Source: Trichobilharzia regenti
Lineage: Eukaryota > Platyhelminthes > Trematoda > Strigeidida > Schistosomatidae
DNA: 64,000 bases
NCBI GenBank assembly: GCA_944472135.2
Contig: OX235263.1
Location: 25,473,379 to 25,537,378 of the forward strand
Reading direction: 5' to 3'
Shown: positions 44,196-55,811 of the stretch, in pieces
How positions within the stretch are numbered: position 1 is the first letter of the stretch
Layout: the number at the start of each line of letters is the position of its first letter
Translations under genes and position numbers: made by a program
The notes under the pieces: generated by a model
Database searches by the model: none
What the model saw: the letters and a program-made list of their open reading frames with translations, nothing else
What the model was told of the DNA's origin: nothing

Positions 44196-45077
44196 GAAAC
44201 GTCTAAAAAGCAGTGAAGACAATAACGTAAGCATTTCGGAACATAGGCGTATAATATACAACGTTCCCAATGTTATAAGTGAACTCCTCAGTGATTGGTT
44301 TTGCAAGGACACCAGAGTGCACCTGACCCGATATTTCCAAATGACCTGCAAAAGTAACCACAAATTAGGAGAAATAGACTTTAATATACATAATATAGAC
44401 TCAGCGATTAAGACATTGAAGTCACATGGCAGTACTGGAACAGACGACATACCATCTGTCATATACAAAAATGGTAGCACGGAAATGGTAGTCTTGTTAC
44501 TTAGAATATTTACTCTGTCACTGGAAACTGGAACTTATCCTGAAGTGTGGAAAACCACATACATGTTACCTAAGCACAAAGCAGGGGCCAAAACCAGTGC
44601 ATGCAACTATAGACCTATTAATGTAACACTGGTAATATCACGAATAATGGAGAAAGTGGTTAAAGACCAAGTGTCAGACAACTTACTGGAACATGAACTT
44701 ATCAATCCATCACAACACGGATTCCTCAAAAAGAGATCATGTGTGACTTGTCACATAGACTTTTTCAATGAAGTTACACGGAGCAGGGACAACAGAGAAC
44801 TAGTAATTGTGCTTTATTTTGATATAACAAAAGCCTTCGATAGAGTCCCCATAATCTGCTAGTCAGCGGGTCATGCTCACTAGGGATATGTGACCCTCTC
44901 CTGGGCTGGATAAAATCATTTCTCTGTGGCCAAAGTCAGATAACGAAAGTTGGCTCGATAATCTCAAGGCCTAAACCAGTAAGTAGTGGTGTAACCCAGG
45001 GAAGTGTATTAGGCCCACTCCTATTCATAATATATATAAACAGTATCTGTGAATGCTTTAGTGTTGGTAAACCAATA
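44196..45077 (+). mobile_element. LINE D fragment (RT region)
   Basis: Begins after the LINE A 3' tail and ends in the RT at VGKPILY, where the tail of minus-strand LINE E is inserted (TAAATAAATAAATAAAT at 45083-45101). Confidence 0.8.
44317..45077 (+). pseudogene. LINE D reverse transcriptase fragment
   Basis: An open frame to 44862 gives GSTGTDDIPSVIY, SLETGTYPEVWKTT, NYRPINVTLVISR, HGFLKKRSC and FDITKAFDRVP. A frame change near 44855 leads into GVTQGSVLGPLLF and ends just before the catalytic ADD motif. It is the same family as the fragment at 52545-53100 (shared CHIDFFNEVT). Confidence 0.85.
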
Positions 45078-46584
45078 CTATATAAATAAATAAATAAATT
45101 TATTTTCATGGTACAGTACATGAGGGACGCCAGTTTACAGGCATCATCGAATTGTTACAGAAATAGGACCATATTATTTAGTCACAATTTACAATCGATA
45201 GCAAAATATGTTTTACATGTACGCTGGAGATCATACATACACTTGATAAATGTTAATGCCAGTAGTATAAAACAGACTTTTCACTTATGTACAATCATTT
45301 CTGTACACAAATGGAAAAATCTACTAGATTGTCAGTGAGTGCAACACATCAGGAAATACAGAAGTATTGTCTTCGCATTAACAAAAAACCAGGTCTTTGG
45401 TGGATGGGTTATAAGTGCCTGGGAAAAAATTAAGCTTGAAGTCAATTTTCGTACAATACTTTGTTGTGTACAGAATTCTTGAATTATAGTTCATTGATGT
45501 GTTATTTTGAAATCAGTGATATGTTTATCTCATTTGATCTGCAGTGTCATTGTTGGGAGTAAGATCTAAGTCCTCATAAAAATGAGAAATATCTCGAGCC
45601 TTCAAATTACATATTGCTGTTCCTGCAGAATGGGGTGATTCACCTTAGTGACCACCACCATATCTACTGATCAGCTAGCGCCACCCTCCCTCTATTTTTG
45701 ATGTTAGGCTCTGAGACTATGATTATTATGGCTACAACAAATATATTGCTTAGTACCAGACATGTTCGTACCCCATATTCCATCTCCCTAGCTTTCTTAA
45801 TGAGTGCTTCCAATAGGTCTCCACGTACATCTTTATGAACACATTATATATGTGTGCATGCATCCTAATGAACAGATTACTTTATAAGAAGTTAAAAACT
45901 TAAAGAGCAAAAAGAATGCGTTTTGTGAATAGTGGAGTAAGATTCAGCAGAACACTATAGTTAGGGTTCAATATAGGTAGTATGAACTGAAGGTAAGGTC
46001 GGTTGGCAGGACATAGTGTACTTATATATTGTATAAATCTGACATTGCAAAGTAACGTGTCTAGACATATTATAAAAGGATATTAACGAAGAACCTACGA
46101 AATTTTATTATTTGGTTAACAATACTGCAGTGTGTGTATACTGAAGAATGGTAGTTAGTCTACAGGGAGCCATAGAGTAAATCAAACCATATATGATAAG
46201 AGTATAATCAATAATATAATTCGTATATCAAATAATATACTAGGCTCAATAATTGAGTGTTATAAGGGAAACAAGCGTGGTAAAGCAAGAGAACATTTGA
46301 TGCATAAATATTTTAGTCATTTTAAGTATTTTAATAACAATCTAATTTAAGAATTGAACATGCATGATTAATAAGTATTATTATATTAGTATATACATAT
46401 GTAAAACGTTAAAAGGTGTGGATGCTATTATAATTATTTCCAGTGTTACTTTTACCAACAAAACTTAGTGAAAATGATAAAGAATAGAAATCAGTAAATT
46501 AGTTAACGTTCGCTGAGTGAGTATTTGAGTCGAGATATACGTATGTGACTATATAGAAGACTGGACTGACCTTCAATTTCCGTT
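45078..46584 (-). other. LINE E 3' UTR
   Basis: No coding sequence. 45550-46090 closely matches 50215-50765, showing that the element with its tail at 49362 shares the inner half of this UTR. Confidence 0.65.
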
Positions 46585-49361
46585 CTACCAACAGTTGTGG
46601 TCTCTTAGACGAGCTAGGGTGGACATGTTAAAGTGTCTTTCTAGGCTCCGTTTGAACCCATCAGGGTTTTCACAACATCTTATTTCAGGTGGTAGTTGGT
46701 TCCAAAGAGTGCAATATTTTATGGTGAAAAAGTTTGCCCTAATGGATTTTCTGTGGGTAGCCACCTTGACAAGGTAGTCGTGGTTTCGCAGCTGATATGA
46801 TTTAATATTTTCCCACGTTATGGATGAGTTACTGTAGCAATGTTTCCTAATGACTTTGAAGAGTAGAAATAGGTTGCACTTCACTCTCCTTAACCACAGA
46901 GGCTCTAATTTCAGACGTACACACCTGTCAACATATTCCAATTGTTGGTCGAACCCTATTATGCGTTTCGTGAGGAATCTCGGGACACTTTCGATTTTTT
47001 TATGTCTACAGACCTGAGGTTACTAAATAGGAGAGCACAATATTCAAGTTTGGGACGGATACATGTCCTATATATAGCTAATCTCGCTTCTTGAGTGTAG
47101 AAGTTACGCAGTACAAAGCCAGTAAGTCGTTTACAGTCAGATACAACCTTGTTTGCATGATCGGAAAAGGATAAATCTGAGTATGTTATCCCGAGATCTG
47201 TGACTGTGTTCAGTTTTGAGAGGAGCTTACCGTACATATATAGGCACATTCTCGGTTTCCAGCGTCCAAGGTGGGCTAAACCGCACTTGTCTGGGTTGAA
47301 AGTAAGTTGCCACTTTTCGCTCCGATCGCCCAGATTGTTTAAGTCTTGTTGGATCTTGCTTTAGACGCTTAAATCATCGTACCTATAATCATATACTATC
47401 TTGAGATCATCTGCAAAAAGGTATGGCTTGCCATACTTGATTACAGAGACCATGTCATTTATAAATAAGAGGAACAGAATAGGGCCAAGAACACTACCTT
47501 GTATTACACCATTGGTTATCGGCTTTGAGGAAGACAACTGGTGGTTGATTTTGACTAATTGCTGTCTTTCTGTGAGAAAAGAACTTATCCATTTGAGAAG
47601 TTTTCCGGTTATTCCGTAGGATTGGAGTTTTGCTAGCAGTCTGATATGTGGGACTTTATCGAAGGCCTTGCTAACGTCGAGAAACAATGTTGTTACCGAA
47701 CGCCCATTATCAATGCTTTGTGTAATGTAGTCAAAATAATCTAAGTGGCAAGTTATGCACGACCTTCTACTTAAGAAACCGTATTGGGATGGGGATAGTA
47801 GGTCATTTGACAGCAAGTACTGAATGATTTGAGTCTTAACTATCTTTTCCATTACACGTGAAACTACAGACGTGATGTTGATGGGGCGGTAGTTGTTGAT
47901 ATCAGCTATAGGCCCGTATTTATGGATAGGTACAATATAAGACTTCTTCCAGCAGTTAGGGTATGTCCCATCGCTTAATGAAATTGAGTATAACTTGAGT
48001 AAGGGTAAACTCATGTCATTACCACCTTTTTTCAGCAGAACGGAAGATATACCGTCTGGGCCAGTAGTGTTACTAAGCTTAAGATTTGCGACAGCTTTAT
48101 CGATCTCATGTGTGGTGAAAATTATGTCACTTTAACATTCGTCTGTTTTACGTGGGAAATCCACGACTTCATCGTTCTCTAAGGTGTATAATCTGCCGAA
48201 GTGCCTGCTAAACAGTTCACATATCGCCTCATTATTTTCGTAAGCAATGCCGTCTAAGTATATTATTTTCGGATTGGGTGTTTTGGAGTTCGTCAACCTA
48301 CTTTTAAAAAGTTTGGCTATTTCTCCTGAGTTATGCGGTGCATGAATGGCCTGCATTTCTTTGTTTTTGAGGCCTATATTTATCAACTCTTCAATTCTAT
48401 TGAGAAAGGACGTAATGGCAATTAATGACGATAAGTCATGATATCTGTAGTATTTCATTGAGTGCTTTCGTAGACTTCTTCTAGACGGTGTCGGAATATA
48501 ATCGTTTTTGGGGAATCTGAAGCTAAGAATCTTCTCGGGTGCAATGACGTCGTGAATTGAGTTAATATTCTGATAAAAGTTGTTGAGAATTGCGTCTAAG
48601 GACTGGTTCGAAAAGTACGAGTCCCAATTAGAACATCTAATTAGGAGCTGATACAAGTCCCAGTTAGCATGTGTGTACAATCTCATAGGTATCTGGCCAG
48701 CTTCAACTCTGAGTCTTGTTTCAGGAAAGATGTCAAAAGAAAAAACTACTATTCTATGGTCACTACCTGGAAATTCCTGTCCCACATGTACTGTAGATGG
48801 CGTTATGTCGTTCGTGAAAATAATGTCTAGGATATTTGCGGATCTAGTGGGTGAATTTATGTGTTGTGTTCACCCTCCTGTGACGATGGAATTCATGAGA
48901 TTATCATACCTTTGGGGTCCTCAGAGTGAAGACCATGATACTTCTGGCATTTTGAAATCGCCTCCGATAATTTTATAACTGAAAGGAAGATTGGCTGTAA
49001 CATTAAAGATATTGCTAAGCATATTATCATATTCCTTGCTGGATGAAGGGGGCCGGTACACACAACCCACAAGTATAGGTTTACTTCTGACAACTTTTAT
49101 TTCGACCCAGATCGAGTTATTGAGTTGTGACAGAATTGGGTTACTAAACTGGGTTGCACACATGGATTGTTCACAGTAAATTGGTGTTCCACCCCCACGA
49201 CCTGTCCGTCTGTCCCCTCGAAAAAGGTTGTAATTATCAATCCTCAGGCTGTCATTGGAGATTTCACTTGTGCACCAGGCTTCGGTGATCATAATCAATG
49301 ACGGCCTGCTAATGTACTTAGTGTTAAATGTTTGCTTAGAACTGATCTCGTATTTACTAGG
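46585..49361 (-). pseudogene. LINE E ORF2: EEP and RT, broken
   Basis: Pieces reading leftward: EEP start (48921-49361) with ITEAWCTS, YRPPSSS and GDFKMPEVSW; EEP end and linker (48132-48785) with GQEFPGSDHR; RT (47361-48014) with NYRPINIT, YGFLSRRSC, LDVSKAFDKVPH, GVIQGSVLGPILF and FADDLKIVY; and the C-terminal parts at 46959-47249 and 46585-46941. In the EEP the catalytic Asn of GDFN is Lys, also in the copy at 63633-64000. Frame breaks lie near 48900, 48120, 47360 and 46950. The apparent start at 49424 lies in a foreign LINE tail. Confidence 0.85.
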
Positions 49362-50925
49362 ATAATAGATAATAATAATAATGTATATTCTCATATAAAC
49401 ATATAAATTTACATGAAAATGCATGCCATTTTACAGGCACGATCAAGTATGATATAATATCAAATCGTAGATTGTCTACAAGTTAATAATGTTTCAACAG
49501 TTAAATATTTGATATATATATAATTACACATTGTGGGAGCTAGGCTGTATAGTTATTGAATTATACAATTGTCCTCCAGGTTGAGCGGGAAAATCGACTT
49601 CGTTTCGTTTTCATCCCGTGGTTGTCGGCATACGATAACCAACCAAAATTGAGGTAAGTAAAACGTTTACAAGGGATTGAAAGCTGTTTTAGAAAAGAAA
49701 AAGTGCTGAGGTGAATCATTAAATTGTAATGAAATAGGTAAGTGCAAGTATCATTAATAAATGCATTAATAAAGAAAACTCCCTAGGCTGACAACGTTCA
49801 TTTGCAATGTATAATGCTACACGTATATCTCGTACTATCATAATGTCCACTTTTGGTTTCAATACATTTATCCTCAGTTGTGCCAGTTGTTTTTGTTTTA
49901 TACCTTTTTGTGCATTTAATGTACAACCGTACCCTTCAGAGAGTAGGAATATAATAAGTCATAAAGAGCTGTAAAATGTTAGGTTTAATGGAATATAATG
50001 AGGATCAAGTAAAGACGTTATTAGAAAATAAGTGAGATAAGACATTGTGAAGTGGTATTTAAAGATCAGTCAATGGACAGCAAGTTAGTTTATAAGATGC
50101 CCCATAAATCTGTGCAGATCCCGCGTGGTCGCATCTCAACAATAGGCTGAGCGAATGGTATATATTTCAAGGTAGAAGCATGATCTGTTTAGGCGTTCAT
50201 TATTATCTTTTTCAAGATAAAGATCTAAGCCCTCATAAAAATCAGAAATATCTCGAGCCTTTAATTTGTATATTGCTGTTCCTGCAGAATGGGGCGATTC
50301 ACCTTAGTGACCTCCACCATATCTACTGATCAGCTAAAGCCACCCTCCCTCCTTTTTGATGTAAAGCTCTGAGACTATGATTATTATGGCTACCGCAAGT
50401 ATATTGCTTTGTACCAAACATGTTCGTACCTCATATTCCATCTCCCTAGCTTTCTTAATGAGTGCTTCCAATAGGTCTCCGCGTACATCTTTATGAACAT
50501 TATATAAGTATGCATGCGTCCTAATGAACAGATTACTTTACAAGAATTTAAAACCTTAAAGAATAAAACGAATAGGTATTGTGAATAGTGGAGTAAGATT
50601 CAGCAGAACAATATAGTTAGGGATCAATGTAGGTAGTATGAACTGATGGTAAGGTCGGTTGGCAGGACTTAGTGTACTAAATTATCATGACAGTCTTATA
50701 TATAGTCAACATTTGACATTGCAAAGTAACCTGTCTACATATATTATAAAAAGATATTAACCAACATCTTTGGATCGTAGGAAGACTTCAGGTAGATTTT
50801 TGAGGTGGTAGTCAGGGATGGGCTTACGTTTGGATATGGTATGCAGTGAGAGACACCTGTGTGATTATCAGATATTAATATTTTAGAGATACAAGTATCC
50901 GCGTTTGGTGTCGACACTGTGTCAG
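49362..50925 (-). mobile_element. LINE 3' end and 3' UTR (minus), tail at 49362
   Basis: On the minus strand it ends with the CGTGCC/GGCATG and TTTTCAT/ATGAGAA hairpins and an ATT-rich tail. Its outer half matches 53101-53960 and its inner half matches LINE E's UTR at 45550-46090. Confidence 0.72.
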
Positions 50926-52544
50926 CTATCTCCCGGGAAATATGCCTTGACCTAGCTGTAGACTGTTCGCTATGCCAGCAAGGAATTGATCCGATATCAT
51001 GCGTGCTATATGCATGATGCCAGGTGTTTCTGTTAACTGACGCTTGTGAAAATCCTGCCCTAAGGTATAACCGATATGTGTATTCGGCAATTTGTTGCCA
51101 GTATAAGAATGAAGTGTCGGTATCTGTTTCTGGTATTCATCAGACCATGGCAAGTTTTGTGCAGAAATCGGCACATGCTCCCCACTAGATACATAGGATG
51201 TATGAATGGGTTCTGTTGGCTTGCTAACTGTGGTCTGTGGCTGATGTTTAGGGTATTTTCTATAACTTTCAGTCGACAGAATATTAGAAGTGGGCTGGTT
51301 TACAAGGTGTTTACGTAGTGGATGCGCAGAATAATACCTACTGCCTTGCTGTACTGTTTGTCTAGAATTATTGGTTGGATATAGTTGGCTTTCCACTTGA
51401 CACCTTTCTAGGTCTACCCCTAGGAGCTTCGTCTACCATATTTGACTTTCTCTTAGAAAGAAGGCCTAGAGGTGCTTTCGTTTCTTTCATATCAAAGGGC
51501 TTTCTTGCTCCGGGTCCAGTATTTAATTTATTTACTTCGTTTTCCCTTATCTTATGATCAACTGGCTGATGATGGCTAACAGGGCAGCCAGCACATGCTA
51601 TGTAGGGTTTCTGTGGCTTGGACATCTCATGAGCTTTAGTTTTCTTAATGGAAATGGGACGTTTGTCATAACGCCTAGAAAACTCGCCAATTTGGGTAGC
51701 TACATTCGACTGGTGCTTCACAGAGTGTGGATCGTCAGACTGAGGAGTAACTGACTTATAAGGCAATGGTTGGACCACCAGTGGGATGGGTTTTTGATGG
51801 TTTCGGTGTCTTGACTTTTGCGTCAGTGTGAAAACGATGTATTTCAACATTATTTCCCGTTGACTCATCTATGTCCACCATTTCAGTGTCAGCATCAATA
51901 TCGTTGTATAATGCTTGGCTAACATTAGCCAGTGCCTGCGAAAATGTCTGTTGCATGCCGTGATCAGGTATTTCACTAGACGGAATAACGCACGGAACAT
52001 CATCTACAGTTATCCTATTAGAGCTATCAGGGTTCACTGTTCCTGAGCGGCATCGTCTTTGGCATGGTGTTAAATTAGGTGCAGCCCTAATGTTAGTGTA
52101 TGGTGTTGAAGAGCTTATTGTCTTACCAGATTTCAGAAAATCCCTGGCTTCTTCAGTAGACCTAAACTTGAAAAGCACAGGACACGGGTGGTTTGCAGAT
52201 TTCTTACGAAGACGCAAAACCTGACATTCTGTCAACGACATATTACAAGCCTTTAGACACGAATTCTTAAGTTTGGCAATCGGCTCTCTGTCTGGAATGT
52301 TATAGGCCAAGACGTTATGTGAAGACATAATCCTCTTAACAGCTTCTTCAGCCAAATAGTCAATTATGCGCTCGGATTTGATTAGTGATTCCAGACAGAT
52401 GTTTTGTGATGGGTCACACAGTTGCGTGAGAGGCATAATGCTGTCAAACTTGCTCTGTAGTTCTGCTATTGACTTCTGAAGTGTCAGTAAATCATTTTTG
52501 CTACAAGCTGCATTCTCTGTCAATACAGATTTGAGTCTGGGGAT
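50926..52544 (-). pseudogene. CR1-like ORF1 (RRM-like, AT-hook-like C-terminus), broken
   Basis: Reading leftward from 52544: leucine-rich coiled coil (LLTLQKSIAELQSKFDSI), RRM-like HNVLAYNIPDREPIAKL, CQVLRLRKKSANHPCPVLFKF and the LTPCQRR end, all counterparts of LINE C ORF1. The C-terminal part changes frame near 51790, contains an AT-hook-like RGRPRK (about 51420) and ends near 50926. The usual basic N-terminus is missing because RT sequence is joined at 52545. It is followed directly by 3' UTR with no ORF2 between, so this element copy is rearranged. Confidence 0.8.
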
Positions 52545-53159
52545 TTCGAGTTCAAGGTTGGAACAGCCTATGCAGAGCCATCCACACTTTTCCACATTAA
52601 ACTCGAGTCTCCAGGTGTCACACCATCTATCCATTTTTATTAATTCTTCATGTATGGAGTTCATAGTTGTGCCGATATCTGTATTTGTGCAGGTATATGT
52701 CACCTTCAAGTCATCTGCATACAGTATTGGTTTGGCTATACTAAAGCATTCACTTATACCGATTATGTATTTATTGAAAAGAAGGGTTCCCAATACACCC
52801 CCATGGATGACACCACTGCTGATTGGTCTAGGACTGGAGGTCATCGATACAACTTTAGTTGTCTGATTCCTGTCATAGAGAAATGATTTTATCCAATTGT
52901 AGAGTGGGTTGCGTATCCCTAGTGAGCATAGTCTACCGACTAGCAGACTATGTGGGACTCTGTCGAAGGCTTTCCTTATATCGAAATAGAGGATAATTAC
53001 TAGCTCCCTCCTATCTCTTCTATAGGTGACTTCGTTGAAAAAGTCTATATGGCAAGTGACGCAAGATCTTTTCTTGGGGAATCCGTGTTGTGACTGGTTA
53101 ATAATAATAATAACAATAATTTTATTTTCATATAAACATAAATTTACATGAAAATGCAT
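51756..53159 (-). CDS. Chimeric 467-codon open frame: LINE tail + RT fragment + ORF1
   Basis: The ATG at 53159 lies in the 3'-terminal sequence of one LINE. The frame passes through its ATT tail as consecutive Ile codons, enters a LINE D RT at NQSQHGFPKKRSC (about 53095), runs through FDIRKAFDRVPH and YADDLKVTY, and at about 52545 fuses in frame to ORF1 (coiled coil and RRM-like domain). No stop occurs over 1.4 kb. This is an accidental three-part fusion as far as can be seen; the RT lacks fingers and thumb and its VQGSV motif is altered (VIHGGVLGT), so it is unlikely to be active. Confidence 0.6.
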   Translation of the reverse strand: MHFHVNLCLYENKIIVIIIINQSQHGFPKKRSCVTCHIDFFNEVTYRRDRRELVIILYFDIRKAFDRVPHSLLVGRLCSLGIRNPLYNWIKSFLYDRNQTTKVVSMTSSPRPISSGVIHGGVLGTLLFNKYIIGISECFSIAKPILYADDLKVTYTCTNTDIGTTMNSIHEELIKMDRWCDTWRLEFNVEKCGWLCIGCSNLELEIPRLKSVLTENAACSKNDLLTLQKSIAELQSKFDSIMPLTQLCDPSQNICLESLIKSERIIDYLAEEAVKRIMSSHNVLAYNIPDREPIAKLKNSCLKACNMSLTECQVLRLRKKSANHPCPVLFKFRSTEEARDFLKSGKTISSSTPYTNIRAAPNLTPCQRRCRSGTVNPDSSNRITVDDVPCVIPSSEIPDHGMQQTFSQALANVSQALYNDIDADTEMVDIDESTGNNVEIHRFHTDAKVKTPKPSKTHPTGGPTIAL

Positions 53160-53965
53160 GCCATTCTTACAGGCACGATCAAGTGTGTTATAATATCAAA
53201 TCCTAAATTGTCTACAAGTTAATAATGTTTCAAAAGTTAAATATTTGATACATATATATAATTACACTCATTGTCTGAACCAGGCCGTATAGTTATTGAA
53301 TTGTACAGTTGTCCTCCAGGTTTAGCGGGAAAACTGACTTCGTTTCGTTTTCATCCCGTGATTCTCGGCATACGATAACCAACCAATATTGAGGTAAGTA
53401 CAACATTTACAAGGGATTGGAAGCTGTTTTAGAAAAGTTAAAGTGCTGAGGTGAAACATTAAAGTGTAATAGATTAAGTGAGTGAAATATATCATTAATA
53501 AACACATTTATAAAGAAAACAGAATGGGGAAGTAATTAATCCTTAGGCCGACAACGTTCATTTGCAATGTATAATAAAACCAATATATTTCGTACTATCA
53601 TGATGTCCACTTTTGGCTTTAATACAATTATTTTCAAGCCAGTTGTCTTTATTTCATGCTTTTTTGTCTATTTGGTGCACAACCGTACCCTACAGAGAAT
53701 AGGAATAGATTAAGTCGAATCAAATTCATAAAGAGCTATAAAATGTTAGGTTTAATGGAATATAATGAGGATCAAGTAAAGACGTTATTAGAAAATAAGT
53801 GAGATAAGACATTGTGAAGTGGTATTTAAAGATCTGACAATGGATAGCAAGTTAATTTATAAGATGCCCCATAAATCTGTGCAGATCCCGCGTGGTCGCA
53901 TCTCAACAATAGGCTTAACGAATGGTATATATTTAAAGGTAGAAGCATGATCTGTCAAGGTTGGT
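53101..53965 (-). mobile_element. LINE 3' end (minus), tail at 53101
   Basis: Matches 49362-50200. The terminal stem TTTTCAT/ATGAAAA precedes the ATT-rich tail. It is 5'-truncated at about 53965, where LINE B RT sequence begins. Confidence 0.75.
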
Positions 53966-54483
53966 GAGTTTGTTTTAGAAAGTAGTCTGACATTTGGTCC
54001 TTGATTACTTTCTCCATGATCTTTGATATTACGGGTGTTATATTGATAGGCCTATAATTACATGCACTAGTTTTGGGCTTTCATTTATGCCTAGGTAATA
54101 TATATGTGTTTTTCCAAGTTTCAGGGTAGGTTTCGGTCACTAGTGAGATATTAAATATTCTAAGTAATAATACAATCATATCCGTACCACCGTTTTTGTA
54201 TATGACGGATGGTATATCGTCTATCCCACAACTACTATTAGCTTTTGATTTCTTTACAGCTTTGGCTATATTTGTTGATCACGGTTGATCTCTCCTAACT
54301 TGTTGTTATTTTCTCAGGTTATGTCGAGAATTGGTGACGGATGCGCTTTGGTGTTATTGGAGAACCACTGACTAAGGAGTTCACTAATGATCTGGGGATC
54401 ATCATAAATAATACCTTCATGTTCCAAGTGGCTAATATTGTTGTCTTCACCCTTCTTCAGTCGTTTTTGCAAGATCTTGCAGA

Positions 54484-54523
54484 GTTCCTGAGTTTTAGAG
54501 GTGCCCCTAGGGCATTATTTTCC
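54484..54523 (-). repeat. Left direct repeat flanking a LINE A 5'-end piece
   Basis: About 40 bases (GTTCCTGAGTTTTAGAGGTG...) repeated with few differences at 54729-54769. They look like a long target-site duplication, as LINE insertions make. Confidence 0.8.
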
Positions 54524-54728
54524 CCGAGTTGTTAAATTGGACACCAGTTTTACAGGAGATTGAGTTCGTTGCTTTTTACTTTGATTAACCATAACTATTA
54601 GAAATGAGAGTTAATGGTTACACGTATGGAAGTAGTATAGTACTTGTGCAAGTATTATAACAAGAAACATTTTATGTAACGAATCACGTAAAAATGTAAC
54701 GCAAACGTTGAACGTATCGCGATACAGT
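54524..54728 (-). mobile_element. LINE A 5' end piece (5' UTR and first ORF1 codons)
   Basis: Contains LINE A's ORF1 start (minus-strand ATG near 54591, MVNQSKKQRTQSPVK) and its 5' UTR, ending at the same LINE B position as the LINE A/LINE B junctions at 11088 and 21467. Retention of only the 5' end is the opposite of usual LINE truncation and implies a later internal deletion. Confidence 0.75.
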
Positions 54729-54769
54729 GTTCCTGAGTTTTAGAGGTGCTCCCTAGGGCTTTATTTTCC
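54729..54769 (-). repeat. Right direct repeat flanking a LINE A 5'-end piece
   Basis: Partner of 54484-54523. LINE B sequence continues from here to the right. Confidence 0.8.
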
Positions 54770-55811
54770 TCATGTTGTGCCTTTATTCTATGTCTCTCCT
54801 CAAGATTTTTAAATGTTTCATGTACGTGATGTAATGCACCAAATTCCTTGTACAAATAAAATTTCCTTTTCAGTTTCCTTAGTTTTAATCGCGTTTTGCG
54901 GACTATGAATAGAGTTGGTGTCTTTAGTGCAGATTTCAGGGGTGCGATTGTGCCTCTCACCGAACTGATTGTCTTGTAGAAGGTGTTAAGTGTTACTTCT
55001 AAGTTATTATTGGTGAAGTATCCACCGCAGTGAGAGCTTCTCAAGAGCGCTGGTAGGAAATTGATAGTAAACCGGGGAACTTTTAGGTGTGTGTTTAGCT
55101 GTTAGTTGTAGTGGTAAGGTGCAGTACAGTATGTCGTGATCACTGTTGTCGAGTTTATCTCCCACCTCTATCGAAATCGGCTCTATTTTGTGGCAGAGGA
55201 TTAAGTCGAGAATATTGTTGTGTCGTGTTGGGAGGCGTACGCACTGCTTCCATCCTCCTACGTCTATGGCTCCTAGGATCACCTCGTGGGTTCTCGGTCC
55301 AGTGCTGGCATCCCAGTTCACTCCAGGGAGGTTGGGATCGCCACAAACTAGTTTGTAATCGAATTCCGGCTTAGGTACAATCTCTAGTATTTCTCCGATA
55401 ACTGTATCAGTCGTTATAGGGATGTTAGGGGCTCAGTATATACATCCCACAAGAATTTTATTTTCATTTGTGTGGATGCTTATCCACTTGGACTCTGGGA
55501 GTTTGTTGATAGTTAGGTTTGTGAAAGTATTGGAGTCAGCGGATTTAGAGGCATTTAGAGACACCCGCCTCCTCTCTTGTCCACTCTGCCATTCCTGTGG
55601 ATGTTATAGTTATCAGTTATCGGCTTTGTGTCAGTCATATCAGTAGTAAGCCGAATTCCAGTTGCCAGAATCAGTACTGGCCGTTCCATGTATACCAAGC
55701 TGCGAAGGGAAGTTGTTTTGTTAAGGAGAGATCGAGCATTTAAGAGCATAATTTCCAGAAAACCAGGATAGTTAGTAGGTTTTCTTGTTACTCTCCCTAC
55801 CTCCTGGTTGC

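Larger units (their letters stand above)
45078..49361 (-). mobile_element. LINE E (ORF2 and 3' UTR), minus strand
   Basis: A further CR1-like family. Its 3' tail of TAAA repeats is at the left, followed by the hairpin terminus (to about 45150), the stem-loop module (45351-45452), a 1.5-kb 3' UTR and ORF2. The 5' side stops in the EEP at 49361, where another LINE's ATT tail begins. A second copy enters the window at 63633. Confidence 0.83.
53966..55750 (-). pseudogene. LINE B copy 3 ORF2 fragments (EEP and RT)
   Basis: EEP: NARSLLNKTTSLR (about 55740), NWDASTGPR (about 55315), LPTRHNNILDLIL and the DNSDHDIL motif (about 55135). Linker: 54655-55044, ending RHRIKAQHEENKAL. RT start: LQKRLKKGEDNN (about 54465) and, further left, CNYRPINITPVISKIMEKV (about 54050-53985). 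Frames are broken repeatedly and the RT palm is missing beyond 53966. Confidence 0.78.
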
